Shown here one piece after another: positions 22,937 through 30,609 of a stretch of DNA of 40,416 bases. Origin of the DNA: an uncultured Bacilli bacterium (lineage in GTDB: Bacteria > Bacillota_I > Bacilli_A > RF39 > UBA660); the NCBI GenBank assembly GCA_934120015.1, contig CAKOTD010000010.1:1-40416 (forward strand), given 5' to 3'. Made by a program: the position numbers and the translations under genes. The notes under the pieces are model-generated. The model was not told the origin of the DNA and searched no databases. It saw nothing but the letters and a program-made list of their open reading frames with translations. Positions within the stretch are counted from its first letter, which is position 1; each line of letters starts with the position of its first letter.

Positions 22937-24529
22937 ATGATAAATAAATATATTATTGATGACAATACTTACAAAGTTGGATTATATATAAGGTTGTCTA
23001 AAGAAGATGGTGATGATGTCGAGTCCGAAAGTGTTAGTAATCAAAGATCAATGTTACTTAGATTTATAACTGAATTAGGTAGTAATTTTGAATTGGTTGA
23101 TACCTACATAGATGATGGATATTCAGGATTAAATTTCAATAGACCAAGTTTTCAAAGAATGATAAAAGATATTGAAACGAAAAAGATTAATATGGTTGTT
23201 ACAAAAGATTTATCTAGGCTTGGTAGAGATTACATCGAAACAGGACATCATATTGAAAAATATTTTCCAGAGCATGGTGTTAGATATATAGCAATTAATG
23301 ATAGCATCGACACTTTTAATGATCACTGTGAGGGTAGTGACTTGATGCCTTTTAGATTAGGTATGAATGATATGTATGCAAAAGATATTTCTAAAAAAGT
23401 AAGGTCACACTTAATTAGTATGAAAAAAGATGGATTATTTGCTAGTAGTACAGCACCATATGGATATATTAAAGATCCACAAGATAAACATAAATTAATA
23501 CTAGATTTAGAAGCAGCACCAATAGTAAAGAAAATATTTGATTTATATATTGCTGGCTATGGAACAAAAGAGATTGCCGATTTATTAACAAGAGAAAAAG
23601 TTCCAACACCAATAGTCCAAAAAAAAATGATAGGTAGGATACAAAGAGCAGAACACCCAGAAATTTGGAAAGATAAATCAATTATGAATATCTTGAAAAA
23701 TCAAGTGTATTTAGGTTGTTTAATTCAGCACACATCACAAAATTTAAATTACAAAACAAAGAAAAGGAAAAAAATTCCTAAATCCGAATGGATAATTGTA
23801 GAAAATACTCATGAACCAATTATTGATAAATATACTTTTGAATTAGCCTCTAGATTGAGAAATAAATCAAATACATATATCAAAGACAGAAGAAATGTGG
23901 AATATATTTTATCTAATTTGGTTTTTTGTAAAGATTGTGGTGCTAGAATGAGTATAAGTTACGAAAAAAAACGAGACCGTATTTCTATGAATTGCAATAC
24001 ATATAGAAAGTTTAGTAGACATAATATTTGTTTTTCTCATTACATCAATTATGAAAAACTAGAAAAATTAATATATGATAAAATTAGATTATTAAGTTCA
24101 AATTTGAATTCTGAAGATTTTGAGAATATTTTGTTCAAAAATAAACAAGATCCTGTTAAGCCGTTAAATCAATTAATCAATAATGCAAAAGCAAAAATAG
24201 AAAAATTGGAACAGAGAATGGATAATTTATATTACGATAAAGAAAGTGGAATTATAACATTAGATAGATTTAAGCGAATGTCAGAAAATACACAAAAGGA
24301 AATTGATGACCTAAAAGAAACCATAATTGACTACGAAGAAGAAAAGAAAAAATTATTAAATATAAAAGAAGAAATAGTTGATTATAAGTTCATAGTAAAT
24401 TCTTTTTTTAAAATGAAAAATCCAACAAAAGAAATGATAAATAAAATTATAAAAAAAATATATATAACTAAAGATAAAAAAATTGAAATTCACTATGGTA
24501 TTAGGAGTTTCAATAATATTTTAGTCTAG
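22937..24529 (+). CDS. Large serine recombinase of the spoIVA element
   Basis: This is a 530-residue site-specific recombinase of the large serine integrase family. ATG 22937 has GAGAGGAG just before it. The N-terminal resolvase domain starts at 'GLYIRLSKED' with catalytic Ser21 and contains 'TKDLSRLGRDYIETGHHIE'. The recombinase domain follows ('PYGYIKDP', 'IFDLYIAGYGTKEIADLL'). The zinc ribbon starts at Cys331-x2-Cys334, and a coiled coil at about 415-490 precedes the C-terminal end. The catalytic residues visible are intact. It is coded at the right end of the element, 1 base before the right attachment arm, and it shares the reading frame of the spoIVA 3' part. It is the obvious enzyme for integration and excision. 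Confidence 0.96.
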   Translation: MINKYIIDDNTYKVGLYIRLSKEDGDDVESESVSNQRSMLLRFITELGSNFELVDTYIDDGYSGLNFNRPSFQRMIKDIETKKINMVVTKDLSRLGRDYIETGHHIEKYFPEHGVRYIAINDSIDTFNDHCEGSDLMPFRLGMNDMYAKDISKKVRSHLISMKKDGLFASSTAPYGYIKDPQDKHKLILDLEAAPIVKKIFDLYIAGYGTKEIADLLTREKVPTPIVQKKMIGRIQRAEHPEIWKDKSIMNILKNQVYLGCLIQHTSQNLNYKTKKRKKIPKSEWIIVENTHEPIIDKYTFELASRLRNKSNTYIKDRRNVEYILSNLVFCKDCGARMSISYEKKRDRISMNCNTYRKFSRHNICFSHYINYEKLEKLIYDKIRLLSSNLNSEDFENILFKNKQDPVKPLNQLINNAKAKIEKLEQRMDNLYYDKESGIITLDRFKRMSENTQKEIDDLKETIIDYEEEKKKLLNIKEEIVDYKFIVNSFFKMKNPTKEMINKIIKKIYITKDKKIEIHYGIRSFNNILV

Positions 24530-24530
24530 A

Positions 24531-24558
24531 GGTATCGTAAGACCATAACTTGGTGGTA
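24531..24558. other. Right junction (attR-type) of the inserted element
   Basis: The arm runs from GGTATC (24531-24536) to TAACTT (24546-24551), followed by the TGGTA copy (24554-24558). A shorter TGGT at 24551 would also join in frame but would add one extra Trp. The 24554 copy gives the conserved order PW-YDEE. Confidence 0.82.
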
Positions 24559-25669
24559 TGATGAAGAAATACCTTTTATTGAAGCTGCTGAAATAGGAAC
24601 TGAAAAAGTTATAAAAGATCATTCTAGCATAGGTATTGTAGTTACTACTGATGGTTCAATTGGTGAAATAAATAGAAATGATTATATAGAAGCCGAAGAG
24701 AGAGTAGTAAATGAGTTAAAAGAAATTGGTAAACCTTTTATTGTAATTTTAAATAGTACACATCCTATGGTAGCTGAGACAGAAAGATTAGCAGAAAATC
24801 TTCATGATAAGTATAAAGTACCTGTAATGCCAATTAGTGTAGAAAATATGACAGAAAGGGATTTATATTCAATATTAAGAGAAGCTTTATATGAATTTCC
24901 TGTTATGGAAGTAAAAGTTGATATGCCAGAATGGATAGCTTGCTTATCAGCTGATAATTGGTTAAAGAAGATATATATAGAAAAAATTAGAGAAAGTGTA
25001 GTTGAGGTTGATAAATTAAGGGATGTTAATGAAATCACAACACATTTTACAAATTGTGAATATATTGAAAAAGCCTATTTATCAAATGTAGATACATCAA
25101 CAGGAGAAGTAACTATTACTTTATCTGCTCCTAATTCATTATTTAATGATGTACTTAAAGATATTATTGGTGTAAATATATCAAGTAAAGCAGATTTATT
25201 GAATCTTTTTCAAGATTATAATGAAGCAAAACAAGAATATGATCAAATTAAAGTTGCCCTAAAGATGGTAAAATCTACGGGTTATGGAGTTGCTTCTCCA
25301 ACACTTACTGATATGAAACTTGATACCCCAGAAATAATTAAACAAGGAAGTAGATATGGTATAAAATTGAAAGCAGTTGCTCCATCTATACATATGATTA
25401 GAGTAGATGTAGAAAGTACATTTGAACCAATAATTGGATCTGAATTACAAAGTAAAGAACTTATTAACTATATAATGAAAGATTATGATAATGATCCAAG
25501 TAGTATATGGAAAAGTGAAATATTTGGAAGAAGCCTAGATGTAATTGTTAAAGAAGGTATTCAAGCAAAACTATCTATGACTCCGGAAAATGCCAGATTT
25601 AAACTTCAACAAACATTGTCTAAATTAGTTAATAAAGGGTCAGGTAATTTGTTTGCTATTGTATTTTAA
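24554..25669 (+). CDS. spoIVA: SpoIVA C-terminal part, downstream of the inserted element
   Basis: From 24554 the frame is open for 371 codons without a proper start; the first ATG is at 24767. It begins 'WYDEEIPFIEAAEIGTEKVI', the direct continuation of SpoIVA after Trp121. It contains the rest of the ATPase domain ('VVTTDGSIGEINRNDYIEAE', 'VILNSTHP'), the helical middle domain and the C-terminal domain that anchors to the forespore, ending 'GSGNLFAIVF'. No mutation is visible in the two parts, so excision would give an intact 491-residue protein. Alone, this part lacks the P-loop. Confidence 0.95.
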   Translation, partial: WYDEEIPFIEAAEIGTEKVIKDHSSIGIVVTTDGSIGEINRNDYIEAEERVVNELKEIGKPFIVILNSTHPMVAETERLAENLHDKYKVPVMPISVENMTERDLYSILREALYEFPVMEVKVDMPEWIACLSADNWLKKIYIEKIRESVVEVDKLRDVNEITTHFTNCEYIEKAYLSNVDTSTGEVTITLSAPNSLFNDVLKDIIGVNISSKADLLNLFQDYNEAKQEYDQIKVALKMVKSTGYGVASPTLTDMKLDTPEIIKQGSRYGIKLKAVAPSIHMIRVDVESTFEPIIGSELQSKELINYIMKDYDNDPSSIWKSEIFGRSLDVIVKEGIQAKLSMTPENARFKLQQTLSKLVNKGSGNLFAIVF

Positions 25670-25695
25670 AAAAATATCCTTAGAGATATTTTTTT
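25668..25695. terminator. Bidirectional terminator between spoIVA and the glycosyltransferase gene
   Basis: The 11-base arms AAAAAAATATC and GATATTTTTTT (25668-25678 and 25685-25695) have a 6-base loop and serve both convergent genes. Confidence 0.7.
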
Positions 25696-26747
25696 ATTAT
25701 AGTATTATTTTCTTTTAATCGTTTATTATCAGGTGACATTTTTAATGCTTCATCTGAATATTTTAAAGCTTCATTATATTTTTCCTGCTTAAAATAGCTT
25801 ATTGATAGCAAATCATATATAGTGTAATCCCAGCTAAATTGTTCATTGATATAAGTTTTTTCATGACTTTTAATTTTTAATGCTTCTTCACACAATCTAC
25901 TAACCTCATTCCAGTTTTCTAAATTATATTCTAACATAGCTTTTTCAATATATGGATCTCTTAAGTATGGAGCTTCTTTAATAGCTTTATCTAACCATAA
26001 TTTTGCTTCTTCATATCTTTTTAAAGCAATATAAGCTCGTGAGATAAAACGCATTGATGCACATCTTTCATCCCTCCAAGTAGAACTTTTTAAGTTTAGA
26101 TGTTTTATAAGTGTATCAATGCATTTGTTCCATTTCTTATAATACATATATTCTCTTCCTAAATAATGCATATTTCTATCATCGTTAGGATCTTCTTTTA
26201 CAGATAATTCTAAAAGTTTTAAATATTGCCCTCTTGATTTAGTTTTATCAGGAAAATGATTTAGTGTTATTTTATCTGTGTATTTTGTATTTTCTACTCC
26301 ATCATATTTGAGTATTTCATGTACTGGATGAATCCATTTGTAACCATTTCTTACATGAATTTTTCCTATATAAAAACTTACTTTAGGATTATTATTTTCA
26401 TCAAGCATCCAATTATAATTGTAATGTAGTGAAGTTTGATTTTTATCCCATATATCCTCAATTACTTTTCTCCATCCTTTTTCAAATACCTCATCTAAAT
26501 CAGTACAAACACATATGTCTGTATCACTTGGTACAAGTTCTAGTGATTTGTTTCTTGCTACATCAAAACGCCATGGATTAATTACTTCACATGACACATT
26601 TACATTATTTTGTTTTAACAATTCTACAGTCTTATCAGTAGATCCAGTATCTAGTACATATATTTCATCAGCTTCCTTCATAGACTGTACCCATTTATTA
26701 ACAAATTTTTCTTCATTTTTGCATATTGCGTAAACACATATTTTCAA
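25680..26747 (-). CDS. Family 2 glycosyltransferase with TPR repeats
   Basis: This is a 355-residue protein. The N-terminal GT-A domain begins 'KICVYAICKNEEKFVNKWV' and has 'VLDTGSTDKT' (nucleotide binding) and a DLDE metal motif (83-86). The C-terminal 160 or so residues form tetratricopeptide repeats ('YNEALKYSDEALKMSPDNKRLKEN' type). Such enzymes add sugars to proteins or surface polymers from nucleotide sugars. The start is TTG 26747, with AGGAG 8 bases before it. It is transcribed against spoIVA. It may glycosylate a coat or surface protein; the target is unknown. Confidence 0.85.
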   Translation of the reverse strand: MKICVYAICKNEEKFVNKWVQSMKEADEIYVLDTGSTDKTVELLKQNNVNVSCEVINPWRFDVARNKSLELVPSDTDICVCTDLDEVFEKGWRKVIEDIWDKNQTSLHYNYNWMLDENNNPKVSFYIGKIHVRNGYKWIHPVHEILKYDGVENTKYTDKITLNHFPDKTKSRGQYLKLLELSVKEDPNDDRNMHYLGREYMYYKKWNKCIDTLIKHLNLKSSTWRDERCASMRFISRAYIALKRYEEAKLWLDKAIKEAPYLRDPYIEKAMLEYNLENWNEVSRLCEEALKIKSHEKTYINEQFSWDYTIYDLLSISYFKQEKYNEALKYSDEALKMSPDNKRLKENNTIIKKYL

Positions 26748-26849
26748 TTAAAAAACTCCTTTCACTAAATTATATGAAAGGTAAAATCATTTTGATTATA
26801 TAGTTAAATCAGTTATATTAAAATTTTTAAGTAAATTTCTTAAAAAAAC

Positions 26850-26878
26850 TTGCATTTGTCTATAAAACATGGTATTCT
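26850..26878 (+). promoter_or_regulatory. Sigma-A-type promoter of the HU gene
   Basis: The -35 is TTGCAT (26850-26855) and the -10 is TATTCT (26873-26878), with a 17-base spacer. A leader of about 45 bases leads to AGGAGGT. Confidence 0.6.
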
Positions 26879-26930
26879 TTAAGTGTAAGCAAGATAGCTT
26901 AACAAAGTACAATACATAGGAGGTATTTAG

Positions 26931-27203
26931 ATGACAAAAACTGATTTAGTAAATTTTATCGCTGAAGAAACTGGTTTAACTAAAGCTGATTCAACTCGTG
27001 CTTTAGATGCTATGATGAAAGGTGTTGTTAAAGGATTAAAAGAAAGCCAAAAGGTTGCAATTACAGGATTCTGTACTTTTACTTCTAAAAATAAAGAAGC
27101 AGCAACAGGCCGTAATCCAAAAACTGGTGAAGCTGTTGAAATCCCTGCAAGAGTTGCAGTTACAATCAAAGCTGGTTCTAAATTAAAAGAAGAATTAAAC
27201 TAG
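26931..27203 (+). CDS. hup: DNA-binding protein HU
   Basis: HU is the histone-like dimer that bends and compacts DNA. The 90 residues are the standard length. The start 'MTKTDLVNFIAEETGLTKADSTRALDAM', the beta-arm 'AATGRNPKTGEAVEIPARVAV' with its conserved RNPKTG, and the end 'FKAGSKLKE'-type 'IKAGSKLKEELN' are all present. Its position near spoIVA is the Bacillus order (spoIVA-hbs). Codon use is that of a highly expressed gene. Confidence 0.97.
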   Translation: MTKTDLVNFIAEETGLTKADSTRALDAMMKGVVKGLKESQKVAITGFCTFTSKNKEAATGRNPKTGEAVEIPARVAVTIKAGSKLKEELN

Positions 27204-27221
27204 GCCTTTGGCCTTTTTTTT
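27202..27221 (+). terminator. Terminator of the HU gene
   Basis: The stem has arms AGGCC and GGCCT (27202-27206 and 27210-27214), a TTT loop and a run of T. It overlaps the stop codon. Confidence 0.8.
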
Positions 27222-27224
27222 CTT

Positions 27225-28271
27225 ATGTATAAACAAATATTAAATAAAATAAATGATTTTGGCTTTGAGGGATATGTTATAGGGGGCTTTGTCCGTGATA
27301 GGTATCTTGGAAAAAACTCTTATGACATTGATATTTGTACTAATGCTTCACCAAGTGATATAAAAAGAATATTTCCTAATTCAGTTGAAAAAGGATTGTT
27401 TTGTTTTAAAATAATGAGTGATAAATATAATATAGAAATAACTAGTTATAGATTAGAAGAAGACTATGATGGCAGAAGACCTCATAATTTGAAATTAGCT
27501 CAAAGTTTAAAGCAAGATATTATGAGAAGAGATTTTACCATAAATGGAATTTGTCTTGATAAAAATGAAAATTATATAGATTTAGTAGATGGTATTAAAG
27601 ATCTTAATACTAAAGTAATAAGATGTATTGGAGATGCAGATTATAAAATATCTAGTGATTTTCTTCGTATTTTAAGAGCTATTAGATTTGCTTCTATATT
27701 AAATTTTAAGCTAGATGAAAAGTTGGAGTCGGCAATGAATAAGTATGCATCTAATGTTATATATTTATCTAAATATCGTATCAGAAAAGAATTTGACAAG
27801 ATATTATATAATAATAATTTTGAATATGGTATTTTTCTCTTAAAAAAATTTAATATAGATAAATACCTAGATATAATTATTCCCGATAATATAGTTTTCT
27901 GTGATAATATTATGGGAATGTATAGTCAAATGATACTTGATAATAGTTACTTTAATAAAAAAGAATTAAAAACTTATAATATTATAAAAGACTATCTAAA
28001 TAAAGAATTAAATAATTATGATTTATTTTGTTTGGATATAGATATTATAAAAATTATTGATCAAATAAAGCATACTAATTATGTGCATCAGTATGAAAAA
28101 TTGCTAATAAAATCAGTAAAACAACTAGATATCAAATATGATGATGTAAAAAATCTTCTTCCTAAGAATATTAATTATAATACTATAATTAGTAGTGTTA
28201 TAAAAGAAGTATTAAATGGTAATATTTCAAATAAAAAAGACGATATAATAAATTATATTATCAATTATTAA
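27225..28271 (+). CDS. cca: CCA-adding tRNA nucleotidyltransferase
   Basis: This enzyme adds or repairs the 3' CCA of tRNAs. It belongs to the class II nucleotidyltransferases. The 348 residues contain 'VIGGFVRDRYLG' (18-29), the metal-binding D-I-D (34-36), 'YDGRRPHNLKLAQSLKQDIMRRDFTING' and the neck 'DFLRILRAIRFAS'. The C-terminal body is shorter than in classical Bacillus CCA enzymes. ATG 27225 comes 4 bases after the HU terminator and has no ribosome site, and an in-frame stop at 27201 excludes a longer start. Confidence 0.93.
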   Translation: MYKQILNKINDFGFEGYVIGGFVRDRYLGKNSYDIDICTNASPSDIKRIFPNSVEKGLFCFKIMSDKYNIEITSYRLEEDYDGRRPHNLKLAQSLKQDIMRRDFTINGICLDKNENYIDLVDGIKDLNTKVIRCIGDADYKISSDFLRILRAIRFASILNFKLDEKLESAMNKYASNVIYLSKYRIRKEFDKILYNNNFEYGIFLLKKFNIDKYLDIIIPDNIVFCDNIMGMYSQMILDNSYFNKKELKTYNIIKDYLNKELNNYDLFCLDIDIIKIIDQIKHTNYVHQYEKLLIKSVKQLDIKYDDVKNLLPKNINYNTIISSVIKEVLNGNISNKKDDIINYIINY

Positions 28272-28297
28272 AGCATATTCTTTTATGGGTGATACTT

Positions 28298-28924
28298 TTG
28301 AAAAGAATATTTATTATTATTATTTTAATTATTATATATGCCTTCATTATAAAAATAAAAACTAAGGATGTATTTTTATCAAAGGTTGATCTCAATTTAA
28401 GAGAAAATGAGGTTGCTATTGTCCTATATAATGACGATATGTCAACATACTTCTATATAGTTGATAATGGAATTAATAATTTATTTTTATTTGAACCCCT
28501 TAAAGATAAAAAAGTTAACGAGTTTCTAAGCGCTTTTCATATATCTAAGTTAGATAACTTATTTTCATACTCAGAAAGTAAACTAAATTCTATAAATAAA
28601 TTTAGCTTATATGATAAAAACAAAATTAATAATATAGAATATTATAACTTTAAAATAAAAATATTTGATTATACTTTTTGTACTTATCAAGAAAATATTA
28701 ATAATAATATAGATGATTGCACTTTTATATATTTTAATGCTATTGATAAAAGTATTAATTTAAGTAATTCTAATAAAGTAGTTATTTATAAAGATAGTAT
28801 GCCAGATAATTTTAAAGAAATGTTATATACGAAATGGATTGATATATACGAACTTAGTAGTGAGAATTATACGGTAATAAAAATAGTAGAAGATAATTAT
28901 AATATAATTAATATTCCTACTTAA
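28298..28924 (+). CDS. Hypothetical membrane-anchored protein
   Basis: This is a 208-residue protein. I prefer TTG 28298, with GGGTGAT just before it, to GTG 28289, which lies in that ribosome site. One N-terminal membrane segment ('IFIIIILIIIYAFIIKI') is followed by a mostly beta-strand outside domain rich in Asn, Asp and Tyr. No motif is recognised. It sits between cca and dnaD. Confidence 0.65.
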   Translation: MKRIFIIIILIIIYAFIIKIKTKDVFLSKVDLNLRENEVAIVLYNDDMSTYFYIVDNGINNLFLFEPLKDKKVNEFLSAFHISKLDNLFSYSESKLNSINKFSLYDKNKINNIEYYNFKIKIFDYTFCTYQENINNNIDDCTFIYFNAIDKSINLSNSNKVVIYKDSMPDNFKEMLYTKWIDIYELSSENYTVIKIVEDNYNIINIPT

Positions 28925-28949
28925 CTTTTATCTTAAAATAAGTTATAAT
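28921..28949 (+). promoter_or_regulatory. Sigma-A-type promoter of dnaD-nth
   Basis: The -35 is TTAACT (28921-28926) and the -10 is TATAAT (28944-28949), with a 17-base spacer. Confidence 0.5.
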
Positions 28950-28966
28950 ACCTTATAGGTGATTTT

Positions 28967-29593
28967 ATGGATAATGTGTTAACTTTATTAAAAGATAGAA
29001 ATATTATTATTCCAAGTATTTTTTTAGAAAAATATAGAAGTATGGAGCTTGATGACAAAGAGTTCATTCTCCTTTGTTATCTTATGAATAATAATACTTC
29101 ATTTAATCCTAAACAAATTGGTAATTGTATTGGATATTCATTTAAAGAAGTATTAGAATTAATTAATAATTTAGTAGAAAAGGGCTTTTTAGATATTAAA
29201 GTTAGTACTACTAATAATATAAAAGAAGAATATATTGATTTAGATAAATTATATAATAAACTTGCTTTTCTTGTTATAAATAATGATAAAGTTAATGAAG
29301 AACCAAGTAATTTATTTTCAATTTTTGAAAAAGAATTTGGTAGAACTTTATCACCAATTGAGTATGAACTTATTAATGCATGGAAAGAGAATAAATTTAG
29401 TGAAGAACTTATCTTGGAAGCATTAAAAGAAGCTGTATTAAATGGTGTTTCAAATTTAAGATATATAGATAAAATATTATATGAATGGAATCGTAAAGGA
29501 ATAAAAAATAAAAAAGATATTGAGAGTAATAAAAAAGAATTTAAACAAAAAAAAGTTGAAGTATTTGATTATGATTGGCTTAATGAAGACTGA
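28967..29593 (+). CDS. dnaD: DnaD-family replication initiation protein
   Basis: DnaD helps load the helicase during replication initiation and restart in low-G+C Gram-positives. The 208 residues have the two family domains. The N-terminal winged helix (about 1-100) contains 'LDDKEFILLCYLMNN'. The C-terminal DnaB/DnaD domain (about 115-185) contains 'FEKEFGRTLSPIEYELINAWKE' and ends with the family signature 'LRYIDKILYEWNRKGI'. Its end overlaps nth by 11 bases, giving the usual dnaD-nth pair. The Shine-Dalgarno is AGGTGA. Confidence 0.92.
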   Translation: MDNVLTLLKDRNIIIPSIFLEKYRSMELDDKEFILLCYLMNNNTSFNPKQIGNCIGYSFKEVLELINNLVEKGFLDIKVSTTNNIKEEYIDLDKLYNKLAFLVINNDKVNEEPSNLFSIFEKEFGRTLSPIEYELINAWKENKFSEELILEALKEAVLNGVSNLRYIDKILYEWNRKGIKNKKDIESNKKEFKQKKVEVFDYDWLNED

Positions 29594-30212
29594 TTTAATT
29601 GTTTCATATTTAGATGAATTAATACCTAATCCTAAATGTGAACTTAATTATAATAAAGATTATGAATTACTTATTGCAGTAATGCTTAGTGCCCAGACGA
29701 CTGATAAACGAGTAAATGAGGTTACCAATAATCTATTTAAACAATATAATAGTATAGAAAGATTATCAAATGCTAAAATAGAGGATGTTATTAATATTAT
29801 AAGAAGCATTGGAACATATAAGAAGAAAGCACTTAATGTTATATTAATATCTCAAAAATTATTAAAATATGGATTTGTTCCAAATGACAGGAATTTTTTG
29901 GAAAGTTTACCAGGGGTTGGAAGAAAAACTACAAATGTTGTTCTTAGTATACTTTATAATGAACCTTGTATAGCGGTTGATACCCATGTTTCAAGAGTTA
30001 GTAAAAGATTAGGTTTAAGTTCATTGGATGATGATGTATTAGTTATCGAGAAAAAATTAACTAAAAAGTTTAAAAAATATAATCTTTCTAGGATTCATCA
30101 TCAATTGCTTTTATTTGGAAGATACTATTGTAAAGCAATTAATCCGTTATGTGATACTTGCAAATTAAAAAAATATTGTAAGGAGGTAAAAAATGGAAAA
30201 TATGGAGATTAA
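29583..30212 (+). CDS. nth: Endonuclease III
   Basis: Nth removes oxidised pyrimidines and cuts the abasic site. The 209 residues are the normal length. Helix-hairpin-helix LPGVGRKT (109-116) has the catalytic Lys115, and VDTHVSR has the catalytic Asp133. The 4Fe-4S cysteines have the exact spacing C183-x6-C190-x2-C193-x5-C199. ATG 29583 lies inside the end of dnaD; the longer frame upstream is not needed. Confidence 0.96.
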   Translation: MKTDLIVSYLDELIPNPKCELNYNKDYELLIAVMLSAQTTDKRVNEVTNNLFKQYNSIERLSNAKIEDVINIIRSIGTYKKKALNVILISQKLLKYGFVPNDRNFLESLPGVGRKTTNVVLSILYNEPCIAVDTHVSRVSKRLGLSSLDDDVLVIEKKLTKKFKKYNLSRIHHQLLLFGRYYCKAINPLCDTCKLKKYCKEVKNGKYGD

Positions 30213-30597
30213 AATAATAGGAAACATAAATTGTGAAGAACAATTTGATATGCAAAGAGTTATTTTAGAGAATGCAACAGATACAATGGTATCATTAGAA
30301 ATTAAAAATATTCCTACTATAATCGTAAATATGTTAACAAGTGAAAACCAAAAATTTAATTTAGATAAATTTGAACTAACAAATTTATATTACTTTAATG
30401 ATATAAAAACATTAAATTCAAAAATAATGCAAATGATGGCTTATTTTGTTTCTCTTGATTTACAAAATGAAAGACAAAGACTACTTGCAAAATATATAGA
30501 GGAATTGTATTTGTCTTTATATGATTTAAACTTAATAGATGTTAGATTATTAATAGATGATAATAAAAAATTTAAGAAAAATAAAAGCAGGAACTAG
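30193..30597 (+). CDS. Hypothetical protein after nth
   Basis: This is a 134-residue soluble, helical protein with AGGAGGT 7 bases before ATG 30193. The start overlaps nth by 20 bases, so the gene is coupled to it. It has no signal peptide or recognised motif. A bidirectional terminator overlaps its end. Confidence 0.7.
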   Translation: MENMEIKIIGNINCEEQFDMQRVILENATDTMVSLEIKNIPTIIVNMLTSENQKFNLDKFELTNLYYFNDIKTLNSKIMQMMAYFVSLDLQNERQRLLAKYIEELYLSLYDLNLIDVRLLIDDNKKFKKNKSRN

Positions 30598-30609
30598 GAT
30601 TCCTGCTTT
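30584..30609. terminator. Bidirectional terminator after the dnaD-nth group
   Basis: The 10-base arms AAAGCAGGAA and TTCCTGCTTT (30584-30593 and 30600-30609) have a 6-base loop. The stem lies between two convergent genes. Confidence 0.75.

Larger units (their letters stand above)
14536..24558 (+). mobile_element. 10,023-bp intervening element in spoIVA (skin-like)
   Basis: The element lies between two TGGTA copies, and the repeat unit is 10,023 bp. Removing it restores one open spoIVA frame of 491 codons. It carries, in order: a DNA-glycosylase-like gene, a frameshifted small gene, an HTH regulator with a membrane segment, two secreted-protein genes, three membrane proteins, an ABC ATPase, a membrane-anchored protein, a possible small RNA, small peptides and a large serine recombinase at the right end. 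All intact cargo genes point the same way as spoIVA. No capsid, tail, replication or conjugation genes are visible, so it is neither a complete phage nor an ICE. It most resembles small serine-recombinase elements and, by position, the sigK intervening elements of Bacillus and Clostridioides. Confidence 0.93.

Noticed and set aside
14536..24553. The element as a remnant prophage or ICE.
   Set aside because: No capsid, portal, terminase, tail, lysis, relaxase or conjugation genes could be seen in any of its reading frames.
24551..24554. Alternative junction at TGGT 24551 for the rejoined spoIVA.
   Set aside because: It would add one Trp not found in SpoIVA relatives. The copy at 24554 gives the conserved order and a longer identity (TGGTA).
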